Of a stretch of DNA of 64,000 bases, positions 53,467-61,462 are shown in pieces (within the stretch, counting starts at the first letter, position 1; every line of letters begins with the position of its first letter). The stretch is taken from assembly GCA_964465945.1 (NCBI GenBank), contig CAYXMM010000005.1, positions 1 to 64,000 of the forward strand, read 5' to 3'. The notes under the pieces were generated by a model. It was not told where the DNA came from and searched no databases. It worked only from the letters and a program-made list of their open reading frames with translations. A program made the translations under genes and the position numbers. This DNA comes from JAJRPT01 sp964465945. GTDB lineage: Bacteria > Bacteroidota > Ignavibacteria > Kapaibacteriales > UBA2268.

Positions 53467-53932
53467 AGACTGGTTGTTGGACTGTGGATTTAACTCTATC
53501 TTCTTCGATAGATAAATTTGATTGTCCTCCAATCCATCTGTCCCCAAACTCCAATGAACTAACAAATAACCAAATAAGCCCAACAAAAAATACCGATAAT
53601 GCAATGGAATTTTCTGCCAATTTCTTAATAGTATTTCCCTCAAAATAAATCTCATCTAACCACTCATAAGCTAATAATGAAAAATTAACAATGAAAAGTC
53701 CAAGCGTAAACCCAAATAAATATGTTATGTATTGAAAAGTTAAATAAGATAAAGCACCTAACATCACAAATGAATAAAACAAGATGTTCCTTCTTCTCTT
53801 TTCAAATTGCGAACTTGTAAATTCAGCCCCAGAGTTTGCTTGTTTTTGTTTAATTCTATCAACAAGGGCATCAATTTCCTTCAAAGTTTCTGGGTCTTTG
53901 ACTTCTTTTAAAATATCTATTGAATTACTCAT
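53375..53932 (-). CDS. Phage membrane protein, possible holin
   Basis: The 185-residue protein has an N-terminal charged helix and about three hydrophobic segments (near 48-70, 74-90 and 103-125), then a Pro/Ala/Val-rich tail. It lies between a coiled-coil membrane protein and the endolysin, the normal place for a holin. The assignment is based on membrane topology and position. Confidence 0.5.
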   Translation of the reverse strand: MSNSIDILKEVKDPETLKEIDALVDRIKQKQANSGAEFTSSQFEKRRRNILFYSFVMLGALSYLTFQYITYLFGFTLGLFIVNFSLLAYEWLDEIYFEGNTIKKLAENSIALSVFFVGLIWLFVSSLEFGDRWIGGQSNLSIEEDRVKSTVQQPVYDVQPPATADTIAPPVRVELRGDKGATTYK

Positions 53933-54432
53933 TTCATTGCTCTCTTATTTGTTTTTTTATTTAATTCATTCCATAATGCTTTAAATTCTTTTGAGTTAAG
54001 CTCTTTATTATGGTCTAATAATACTTTAATAGTATTCACTATACTTTTCTCTTGCTCTTTTAAAATCGGTTGAAAGCTTTTAATTGCTTTAATCAATTCC
54101 TCTTTAAGATTTTCTTTATTTTCATAAAATAACTTTTGAATTGATGCAATTTCATTCTGGAATCGCTTATCTAATTCCTCACGTTTCCGCTTTTCTTCTT
54201 CAAGAATTAAAGCGTGGGCTTTAATTTTCTCGGCATTTGACTTAATATGATCGTTCTGCTCGGTGTCGGTAATCTCTCTTTTAGTCTTCCATTCTTCAAG
54301 TTCATCTTTCTCATCATCAATGCTCTTGCGTACTTGAGAGACAACTCCCCAGCCAGTAAATATCAATGTCAAAACTGATACAATCACTGTGATTATTACT
54401 ACTAATGTGCTATTCTCTGATATTGCTTCCAT
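53929..54432 (-). CDS. Phage membrane-anchored coiled-coil protein
   Basis: The 167-residue protein has one N-terminal membrane segment (about 9-32) followed by a long Lys/Glu-rich coiled coil. This resembles an inner spanin or a holin-accessory protein. It overlaps the next gene by 4 bp. The spanin role is speculative. Confidence 0.55.
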   Translation of the reverse strand: MEAISENSTLVVIITVIVSVLTLIFTGWGVVSQVRKSIDDEKDELEEWKTKREITDTEQNDHIKSNAEKIKAHALILEEEKRKREELDKRFQNEIASIQKLFYENKENLKEELIKAIKSFQPILKEQEKSIVNTIKVLLDHNKELNSKEFKALWNELNKKTNKRAMK

Positions 54433-54440
54433 TTTTACCT

Positions 54441-54872
54441 TTATTTTGGATATACTGTGGCTTTGCCAATTATTAGCACTGCCTCGTATAAGCCCGTTTT
54501 ATTATCTTTTACTGGTCTAACACCATCTTCAAATAATGTATAACCCTGTTGATGTAGAACATCTGTGATATTATCTATCAAAACTTCTATGTCAAGAGGA
54601 TTACTATCATCTTCTTTTAATACTTTTGAAAAAATGAAGATTGACAATGCTTCAAATACTTTATAAGTATGTGCCGAAGCTTCATCGTATTTCTTCCCGG
54701 AATAAGTTACATAAATACTTGCGTCTGTATTCTTCGCCTTCATGTAAATATCTTCTTTTTGTTCTTCTGTTTCAGGATATAAAGTAGAATATATCTTGAT
54801 TTTGTCATTAACTAATGGTGAAGATTTAAGAATATTTACAATTGCGTTCTTTAACTCTTTTGTCCGACTCAT
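54441..54872 (-). CDS. Mu gp37/DUF1834-like phage protein
   Basis: The 143-residue protein follows the DUF1320 gene, shares one base with it, and has the mixed alpha-beta layout and size of Mu gp37-like connector proteins (ending AVLIIGKATVYPK). Family members link head and tail. The assignment rests on position and rough resemblance. Confidence 0.55.
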   Translation of the reverse strand: MSRTKELKNAIVNILKSSPLVNDKIKIYSTLYPETEEQKEDIYMKAKNTDASIYVTYSGKKYDEASAHTYKVFEALSIFIFSKVLKEDDSNPLDIEVLIDNITDVLHQQGYTLFEDGVRPVKDNKTGLYEAVLIIGKATVYPK

Positions 54873-55303
54873 TACATAAACCCTTGAAAGAACTCTTCAG
54901 TGTATTTCCTTTGCCGACCTGTTGCAACTACCATTGTGCCTGATATTTCACTCTCTTTTAACTCAACACCCACAAGATTTTGGTATCCAGTGGCAATATT
55001 GTCTAACATTTGTAATGCTTGCTTATACCGATAAGTCAGAGATTCTAATTCATCGTCAGTATATTTAGTACTATAAATGAAGTAAATTGAAATATCAAGC
55101 ACCAGGCGTTTTAATTCATCTGGAACTGGCGTGATTGGAATTGCGTATTTATTGCTTAACTTACTATCAACAAAAGCGCTCGCATCCGTTAAATGTAAAT
55201 TTAGCTTAGCATCATCAATCACTCCTGAACCGTTATCTAATATATTTGTAATAACTGCTTCATCGGTTCTTGATAAGATATAGTTCTTATCAATATATGC
55301 CAT
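54872..55303 (-). CDS. DUF1320 (Mu gp36-like) head-tail connector
   Basis: The 143-residue protein matches DUF1320. It begins MAYIDKNYILSRTDEAVI, then has a helix with AFVDSKLSNKYAIPITPVPD and an acidic LVLDISIYFIYST region. Proteins of this family, including Mu gp36, probably form part of the head-tail adaptor. It shares one base with each neighbour. Confidence 0.82.
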   Translation of the reverse strand: MAYIDKNYILSRTDEAVITNILDNGSGVIDDAKLNLHLTDASAFVDSKLSNKYAIPITPVPDELKRLVLDISIYFIYSTKYTDDELESLTYRYKQALQMLDNIATGYQNLVGVELKESEISGTMVVATGRQRKYTEEFFQGFM

Positions 55304-55650
55304 TATGGAACTGCGATTACAATTACATCATTTGCATTAGTAGCGGCAGTTAAAGCTCTGCCGTTCTTTTTGCCAGTAGTTAAAGTAATTGCACGACCTG
55401 AGCCATCTGATTCGACATCAGCACCGACTGCCACAGCTGCACCAGCAAGAACTTTTACAGTTCCAACTCTGACTACTGAATAATTATCACCTTGATTCCA
55501 ATCATAGTTTGATACATATCCAGATTCACCAGCAGTAGCAACCGCTCCAGTCTCTTTAATAAACTTTTGCTTTGGTAGTGCTGTTTGTGCTGGTGCATAA
55601 GCAGTATCTTCAAATATTGGGGTTGTTAGATTTTCTCTTACAATAGACAT
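55303..55650 (-). CDS. DUF2190-like capsid decoration protein
   Basis: The 115-residue protein is Ala/Val/Gly-rich and beta-only, with TVKVLAGAAVAVGADVESDG, the pattern of DUF2190 capsid decoration or head-fibre proteins. It lies next to the major capsid gene with a small gene between them. Confidence 0.65.
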   Translation of the reverse strand: MSIVRENLTTPIFEDTAYAPAQTALPKQKFIKETGAVATAGESGYVSNYDWNQGDNYSVVRVGTVKVLAGAAVAVGADVESDGSGRAITLTTGKKNGRALTAATNANDVIVIAVP

Positions 55651-55652
55651 TT

Positions 55653-55883
55653 TTATTCTCCTTCAGTTTTTTTAGGTTGAATATCCTCAGAGTTTGAATC
55701 ATCAACAACGACTTCTTCAATTTTCTCTGAGATATTTTCTTTATCAATTATTTTTAAGACTTTTTTGCGTCTTTCATACTCGAGCGGTGCTATCTCAAGA
55801 ATAGCACCCTCTTTGTAGTATTTGTCGTTTATCCAAGCATCAGAGCCGACCACTTGAACTTTAATTAAAGTGTTCTTAGCCAT
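55653..55883 (-). CDS. Small phage protein near the capsid gene
   Basis: The 76-residue protein has a short beta-rich N-terminal part (DAWINDKYYKEGAILEIAP) and an acidic disordered tail. It lies between the capsid and decoration genes with 2- and 8-bp gaps. It may be a head accessory protein; no family is recognised with confidence. Confidence 0.6.
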   Translation of the reverse strand: MAKNTLIKVQVVGSDAWINDKYYKEGAILEIAPLEYERRKKVLKIIDKENISEKIEEVVVDDSNSEDIQPKKTEGE

Positions 55884-55891
55884 TGTCTGCC

Positions 55892-56839
55892 TTATGCGTT
55901 AGTGTCGTTAATAATATACCCAGCGTTACTCATCAATATTGCTACGGCTGAATAAGTTCTACCGTCAATGATTTTAACATCTTGTGCGTTATCTTTCCAA
56001 TAAGTTCTAATCGAAGGTAATCCTTTGTAATTAAATGAATACCCGAAAGATGGAGTGTATAAATCGCCTTTGCCTTGTGCGTTTCTTGGGGAATAACATA
56101 ATATTGCGTTATCTTCCCAGATATTATTGAAAGCATCACCAGTTGCTGTTTGAATATAACTTCCAGAGCCGACATAAATTTCGATTCGTAAAAGTTCTTT
56201 TAATTGCTCTACTGTTGGAATACCTGGTTTATTAACTCCAAAAACCGCATCTTTAATCTCTTTATGGTTTTTCAATGAGTTAAAAGCAGAATGCCCTATT
56301 ATCATTACATTAGGGTATTTTCCAATTTTATTTCTTATTGCTTCTTTTGCGGTATCTATTTGTGCAATAGGATGTGAGTCCACATCAGTCCATTGGTCAT
56401 TTCCTGTTAAAGTAACTTTGTTGCCTGATGGATAACTTGCTAAACTCTGCAACATATCGGCAATTCTAACTTCATCGCCTAAGTCGATTGCGTCTTTTAC
56501 AACTTTTGTCCCATAAATCTCTAAATCAAGATTTTGACCAGTAGAAGCCGCAATCTCTCTAATATCAAGAGGGTAACCTAAGCCGTGTTCATGTAGGTTA
56601 ATGTCAACTTTACCATAAGAAGTTGGGTCTAACAATTTTTGTTGACCTCTTAACGCTCTTTCTGTATTATAAACTCTAAAATGGTCTTTGCCATAAGAAG
56701 GAATCATAATTGCTAAATCTGATACATTTACTTGTGGCAGAGCAAATCTACCAACAAAAGCATCATTTGAATATCCAAGTGCGATATTAGTTAAGGAAGT
56801 TCTTTGACCTAACATAAGGTCTGCTATTCTCTTATCCAT
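55892..56839 (-). CDS. Phage major capsid protein
   Basis: The 315-residue protein follows the protease/scaffold gene and is the only candidate capsid gene. It has the N-arm and E-loop-like beginning (MLGQRTSLTNIALGYSND), an early GRFALPQVNV, and a C-terminal SFGYSFNYKG and P-domain-like region. The size and place match Mu-type (HK97-fold) coat proteins such as gpT. It overlaps the protease gene by 8 bp. Confidence 0.8.
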   Translation of the reverse strand: MDKRIADLMLGQRTSLTNIALGYSNDAFVGRFALPQVNVSDLAIMIPSYGKDHFRVYNTERALRGQQKLLDPTSYGKVDINLHEHGLGYPLDIREIAASTGQNLDLEIYGTKVVKDAIDLGDEVRIADMLQSLASYPSGNKVTLTGNDQWTDVDSHPIAQIDTAKEAIRNKIGKYPNVMIIGHSAFNSLKNHKEIKDAVFGVNKPGIPTVEQLKELLRIEIYVGSGSYIQTATGDAFNNIWEDNAILCYSPRNAQGKGDLYTPSFGYSFNYKGLPSIRTYWKDNAQDVKIIDGRTYSAVAILMSNAGYIINDTNA

Positions 56840-58016
56840 TGAGACCTCCTCTTAGGGTATTAAATGCAGTTTCAAAATCTACATTATTTTTCACCATAAA
56901 TTCTTTGACCATTGCAGTTACAACTGCATCGTTATCAGGATTTTCAAAATCTTGAATAGTTGTAATGTTTGGTGTTTCGGTTGTTCGGTTATAGCTGTTT
57001 GCAAGCAATGGATTTGTAGGCAATGAATTTAATATCTCAACTTTTTTGTTAAAAGCTTCGACATTGTTGATTTTTTTGTCAAGTAAATCTTGAACTTCAT
57101 AATCTTTCATTGCGGGCAGTATTTTACCTGAGTTGATAAACCCACTAACTAAGTTGCTGACTTCAATTGTGGCAATTTGCCCTTTTAATTCTTTGATTTC
57201 TTTTGATAAAGTAGAATTTTGAGTCGTTACCTCAGAATTTACTTTCTCTAATTCAGAAACCTTCGTAGAATAGTCGTTTTTAATTGTGCCGATTTCAACA
57301 TCCTTTTGATTGAGAGCAGATTTCAGGTCTGCAACTTGGTCTATCTTCTCATTCAAAAGCTTGCTTAATTCAGCACCAGAATCTTTATCAATTGGCATTG
57401 ATTCTTCTCCTTGATGATTAATTAATGTTTTTTCTCTATTTGAAAGGGCAACATATTTGTAGGATTCTATTTTATCCATATAGTTAGTTGCTTTGAGTTC
57501 TTCTTCTTCTTCTTTGTCTGGCTCGTAGATAGCATCTACAAGTTTGTATTTGAGGGCTTCTTTCGATGTCATCAATCTATCTTCATTCATTATAGATTTT
57601 AAACCATCGTTATCAAGATTGGTCTTTCTTTTATACACATCAATGATTTGATTTGTGATGTCGTCCAATACTTTACCTTGCTTTTTAAACTCTTCAGCAT
57701 CACCGATTGCTATTGAGTAGGGATTATGAATTAGATATGAAGCAGTTTTTGCAATTAGAGTTTTATGACCTGCGAACGCAATTAATGAAGCAATACTCGC
57801 AGCAAGACCAATGATTTTAATTGTGATTTCATTTGTCTTTGACTTTTCTAATAGTAAATTATAAACCGAATAGCCAGTAAATACACTCCCACCAGGTGAA
57901 TTTATAAACACAGTAATCGGTTCGCCCTGTTCGATTTTGCTTAACTGTTCTGAAAGGATTTTGTCGTTAAATCCCCATTCAAAGATTGGTTCTAATATGT
58001 AAATGCTTTTACTCAT
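56832..58016 (-). CDS. ClpP-like prohead protease fused to scaffold
   Basis: The 394-residue protein has a ClpP-type serine protease domain (1-170) with INSPGGSVFTGYS, catalytic Ser74 in GLAASIAS, His97 in LIHNPY and Asp146 in EDRLMT. From about 205 it continues as a coiled coil (205-290), the usual scaffold part, and ends in a helical tail. It should guide capsid assembly and then be cleaved. It starts 42 bp from the divergent repeat array. Confidence 0.88.
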   Translation of the reverse strand: MSKSIYILEPIFEWGFNDKILSEQLSKIEQGEPITVFINSPGGSVFTGYSVYNLLLEKSKTNEITIKIIGLAASIASLIAFAGHKTLIAKTASYLIHNPYSIAIGDAEEFKKQGKVLDDITNQIIDVYKRKTNLDNDGLKSIMNEDRLMTSKEALKYKLVDAIYEPDKEEEEELKATNYMDKIESYKYVALSNREKTLINHQGEESMPIDKDSGAELSKLLNEKIDQVADLKSALNQKDVEIGTIKNDYSTKVSELEKVNSEVTTQNSTLSKEIKELKGQIATIEVSNLVSGFINSGKILPAMKDYEVQDLLDKKINNVEAFNKKVEILNSLPTNPLLANSYNRTTETPNITTIQDFENPDNDAVVTAMVKEFMVKNNVDFETAFNTLRGGLNG

Positions 58017-58058
58017 TTGGCTTGCTCTCTTTTACAAATGCAAGTTTAGGGGTATAAA

Positions 58059-58130
58059 AGGGAAAATTTAAGGGAAGATTTCAAGTAAGATTTCGGGGAA
58101 ATGTTCGGGGAAGATTTCGTTGAAAATTTC
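58059..58130. repeat. Six 12-bp imperfect direct repeats in the divergent phage promoter region
   Basis: Six consecutive 12-bp units follow each other without gaps: AGGGAAAATTTA, AGGGAAGATTTC, AAGTAAGATTTC, GGGGAAATGTTC, GGGGAAGATTTC and GTTGAAAATTTC. The consensus is GGGGAAGATTTC. They lie in the 163-bp gap between the leftward protease gene and the rightward ParB-methylase gene, about 42 and 49 bp from the two start codons. A multimeric protein-binding site or an operator/enhancer is likely. Confidence 0.75.
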
Positions 58131-58179
58131 CAAAAATATTCACTTGTTTTGCAACATCAATTTATAAATAGCAGGAATT

Positions 58180-59607
58180 ATGCAAGAAGAAGTAATTAGT
58201 TTAAGAAATAAGATTAAATCTATACCAGATGCTTTGTTAACTGAAATTGGGCTTAATCAAGAGCAACGCTCAAATTTTATTAATTATAAAATCTTTCCGA
58301 TTGGACTGATTAAAAAAGCCCCTTGGAATTATAAAAATAATGATGATAAAATTTCTGAGAAATTGCGAAATAATATTAAACGAATTGGTCAAGTCGAAAA
58401 CGTCCAAGTGCGAGAACTTGAAGATGGTTATTATGAAATGGTGAATGGTAATCACCGATTAGATGATATGATTGCCTTAGGCAAGGAGTTTATAGTGGCT
58501 TACGACCACGGCGATATTTCTGAAACTGAAGCTAAACGAATTGCTATTGAGACTAATGAAACAAGATTTGAATCTGACGAAATGAAACTGTCTATTTTAC
58601 TTAATGAACTTAAACTTGATTTCAATATAGATGACTTAAAAATTACATTACCTTATTCAGATTTTGAACTTAGAAATATTTCTAATTTTAGTTTGTCAAA
58701 TAAAAACTTAGATATTAATTCAGTTGAAGAAGATGATTATTCAGAGGAATTAACTGAAAAACCAAAAACAAAAATTGGTGATTTATTTGAGTTAAACGGG
58801 CATAGATTATTATGTGGCGATTCAACAAGTGATGATGATGTTGCAAGATTAATGAACGGTAAACTTGCCTCATTAACTCATACTGACCCACCTTATAATG
58901 TGAATTATGCTGAATTAAATCACAACGGGCGACCTCATCAAGGTAAGGATTGGGGTGAATCGTATTGCTCGGCTTGGCAGGACAGTATGAGCGATGATGA
59001 TTATGTACAATTCTTGATTACTTTTATAGGACTTGCTAAAAAATATTCAATCGAATATGCTAATTATTACATTTGGCACGCTACTAAATACTTCCCAGAA
59101 TTATTACATGCTCTGAAAGTTAATGAAATTTCGTTCGACCCAGTTCCGATTATCTGGAAGAAACAAGTCGCACCTTTAACTTTTGCACGTTACGCTCGAA
59201 TTTATGAGCCGTGTGTATATGCGGGTAAGGATTCAACTGTTGCTTCTACTATTAATGGACGTTGGTTCGGTCCAGCAAATGAAAATAATGTCTGGGAGAT
59301 AAGCAGAGACGGAAATAGGACTTATATTCATCCGACTCAAAAGCCAGTAGCTCTAGCTGCGAGGGCAATTAGAAATTCAAGTTTAATCGGTGAGATTGTG
59401 CTTGATTTATTTTTAGGCAGTGGAACTACCTTAATTGCATCAGACACTTTAGACAGGGTTTGTTTTGGAATGGAAATGGAGCCGAAGTTCTGTGATGGAA
59501 TTGTGAAAAGGTTTATTAAATATTGCGAAGATAATAATAAAGAATGTCAAGTTAAACTCAATGGCGAGATTATAACAAAGGAATATTTCGAGGTTGAAAA
59601 TGAATAA
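58180..59607 (+). CDS. ParB-domain DNA methyltransferase
   Basis: The 475-residue protein starts with a ParB/Srx-like domain (about 38-150) whose catalytic-type motif is VNGNHRLDDM (NGNHR at 89-93). The second half is a beta-class N4/N6 amino methyltransferase, with DPPY at 236-239 and the SAM motif FLGSG at 411-415 in that order. Such fusions are common in phages and methylate their own or host DNA. It is the first gene of the rightward packaging operon, directly after the repeat array, and overlaps the small terminase by a few bases. Confidence 0.88.
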   Translation: MQEEVISLRNKIKSIPDALLTEIGLNQEQRSNFINYKIFPIGLIKKAPWNYKNNDDKISEKLRNNIKRIGQVENVQVRELEDGYYEMVNGNHRLDDMIALGKEFIVAYDHGDISETEAKRIAIETNETRFESDEMKLSILLNELKLDFNIDDLKITLPYSDFELRNISNFSLSNKNLDINSVEEDDYSEELTEKPKTKIGDLFELNGHRLLCGDSTSDDDVARLMNGKLASLTHTDPPYNVNYAELNHNGRPHQGKDWGESYCSAWQDSMSDDDYVQFLITFIGLAKKYSIEYANYYIWHATKYFPELLHALKVNEISFDPVPIIWKKQVAPLTFARYARIYEPCVYAGKDSTVASTINGRWFGPANENNVWEISRDGNRTYIHPTQKPVALAARAIRNSSLIGEIVLDLFLGSGTTLIASDTLDRVCFGMEMEPKFCDGIVKRFIKYCEDNNKECQVKLNGEIITKEYFEVENE

Positions 59608-60142
59608 TGAAGATAAAGAATTGAACCCCTCTTGGTATCGGAGAGAAGATGAATCAGACCTTGCTTATGAACTATTTGAGACTTATCGGCTTTTACCTCC
59701 GTCGGATAGAACTTATGTAAATGTGGCAAGGAGACGCACGGACAAAGGTAATGATTATTCTACGATAATTCGGAAGCATGCTAAGCTATATAATTGGAAT
59801 GATAGGGTTCGAGATTGGGATAATCACCTTACCTTTTTAAAGGATAAGCAGATTACTGATTTGCTTGCAGAAGCTAAAATAGAACACCAAGAATTAGCAA
59901 GAGCAGTTAGAGTTTCATTATCAACTCCGTTGAAGTCGTTCGCAAAAAAAATTAACAACGGAGAGAATTTTGATTCAATGTCAATGAAAGAATTGTATAA
60001 ATTATTATTACAATTACCTGATAGATTGAAACGATTACAAGAGATAGAATTTACAGCACTCGGACATGCTACTGAAATTAAAAAACAAGATGTTACTTCA
60101 AATGGGAATACAATCACTGTTAATTTAATTGATGACCTATGA
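59600..60142 (+). CDS. Phage terminase small subunit
   Basis: The start is set at the ATG at 59600; an in-frame TTG at 59594 is less likely. The product is about 180 residues, with an N-terminal helix-turn-helix-like region and YNWNDRVRDWDNH, typical of small terminase proteins, followed by an oligomerisation helix. It recognises phage DNA and hands it to the large subunit. It overlaps the large subunit start by 4 bp. Confidence 0.75.
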   Translation: MNNEDKELNPSWYRREDESDLAYELFETYRLLPPSDRTYVNVARRRTDKGNDYSTIIRKHAKLYNWNDRVRDWDNHLTFLKDKQITDLLAEAKIEHQELARAVRVSLSTPLKSFAKKINNGENFDSMSMKELYKLLLQLPDRLKRLQEIEFTALGHATEIKKQDVTSNGNTITVNLIDDL

Positions 60143-61461
60143 ACCCTAACGTAATAGACACTGTTAATATTCCCAAATCTGGATTTAACGATATTTATCT
60201 TCCACTTTTTGAGGATAATAACAGGACTTTTGTGTTATATGGTGGCAGGGGTTCGGCAAAGTCTGCATTTGCGGCGCAGTATATTATCACAGATTTGATG
60301 CAGAGACCTTATACTAAATGGATATGTATGAGGAAAATCTTCGCAGACATCAAAGACTCTCAATTCGCTACACTTAAATGGGTAATTAGTCATTGGAAAT
60401 TGGAAGACTTATTTTATGTAACTCATTCGCCGATGGAGATTACTTGTGTCAAGAATGGCAATAAGATTATATTTAGAGGTTTAGACAAACCATATAAAAC
60501 TAAATCAATACTTAATCCCACTTGTGTGTGGTTTGAAGAAGGGAATGAAATCGGATTTGATGAATATACTAAAACCACAACCTCGTTAAGAGGTCCTTCT
60601 GGCTCAAAGTTACGTGAAATAATCACGTTTAATCCAGAGCAAGAGGACGATTGGATTAATGAGTATTTCTTTCCACCGAAAGAGACTTATGAGAAAACTA
60701 ATGAGCCGTATAATTACATTAAAAGCATCAGAGATAATGCTACAATCTTGCATACTACATATAAAGATAACAAGTGGATAAAGGATGATGAGATTAATAA
60801 ACTTGAATCGTTAAAAGATATTGATGATAATTATTATAAGGTTTATACATTAGGTCATTGGGGTGGTGCATTAAAGGGACTGGTCTATACTAATTGGGAT
60901 ACTTATGAAACAGAACCGAACGGGCAAGTAGTTTATGGGCTTGACTTTGGTTATAATGATCCTATGGCTTTGGTTAAAGTTACTCGGAAAGAGAATGATT
61001 TATATGTCCGTGAAATGTTTTATAAGTCTGGCTGGACTACAAGTGAGTTTATTGAGGAGTTACCTAAATTAATTCACGATAAGTATACCGAGATTTATGC
61101 TGACCACGAGCCAGATAGGATTGAAGAGATTTATAATAAGAATTACAATATTTATCCTGCGGATAAAGGTGCTAATTCAATTAAAAGCGGTATTGATTTT
61201 ATAAAGAGTTTCAAAATACATATTCATAAAGATTCGCATAATTTGATGAGAGAGTTAAAAAGGTATATTTATAAACAAGATAAAAATGGCAGGTCTCTTG
61301 AATTGCCCGTCGACTTTGAAAATCACTCATTAGATGCTATGCGATATGCAATTAATACTCACGGACGTAAATATTGGCAAAATTCTGCAATAGTTTTGCC
61401 TTCGCTAACGAAAGATAGAAATAAAAGATTTAATAATAACTTTAAACAAGTAGGTTTTTAA
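60139..61461 (+). CDS. Phage terminase large subunit
   Basis: The 440-residue protein drives DNA packaging. The ATPase part has Walker A GGRGSAKS (35-42) and Walker B VWFEE (130-134). The RNase H-like nuclease part has LDFGYNDP (Asp269), IYADHEPDRI and HSLDAMRYA, which supply the metal-binding acids. It is the PBSX/TIGR01547-type in layout. It is followed by the portal gene after 1 bp. Confidence 0.93.
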   Translation: MNPNVIDTVNIPKSGFNDIYLPLFEDNNRTFVLYGGRGSAKSAFAAQYIITDLMQRPYTKWICMRKIFADIKDSQFATLKWVISHWKLEDLFYVTHSPMEITCVKNGNKIIFRGLDKPYKTKSILNPTCVWFEEGNEIGFDEYTKTTTSLRGPSGSKLREIITFNPEQEDDWINEYFFPPKETYEKTNEPYNYIKSIRDNATILHTTYKDNKWIKDDEINKLESLKDIDDNYYKVYTLGHWGGALKGLVYTNWDTYETEPNGQVVYGLDFGYNDPMALVKVTRKENDLYVREMFYKSGWTTSEFIEELPKLIHDKYTEIYADHEPDRIEEIYNKNYNIYPADKGANSIKSGIDFIKSFKIHIHKDSHNLMRELKRYIYKQDKNGRSLELPVDFENHSLDAMRYAINTHGRKYWQNSAIVLPSLTKDRNKRFNNNFKQVGF

Positions 61462-61462
61462 A

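Noticed and set aside
53467..53655. The N-terminal extension of the endolysin frame with an apparent membrane segment
   Set aside because: It lies in the alternative frame of the membrane-protein gene, which has better coding features there. The CHAP-like domain starts later.
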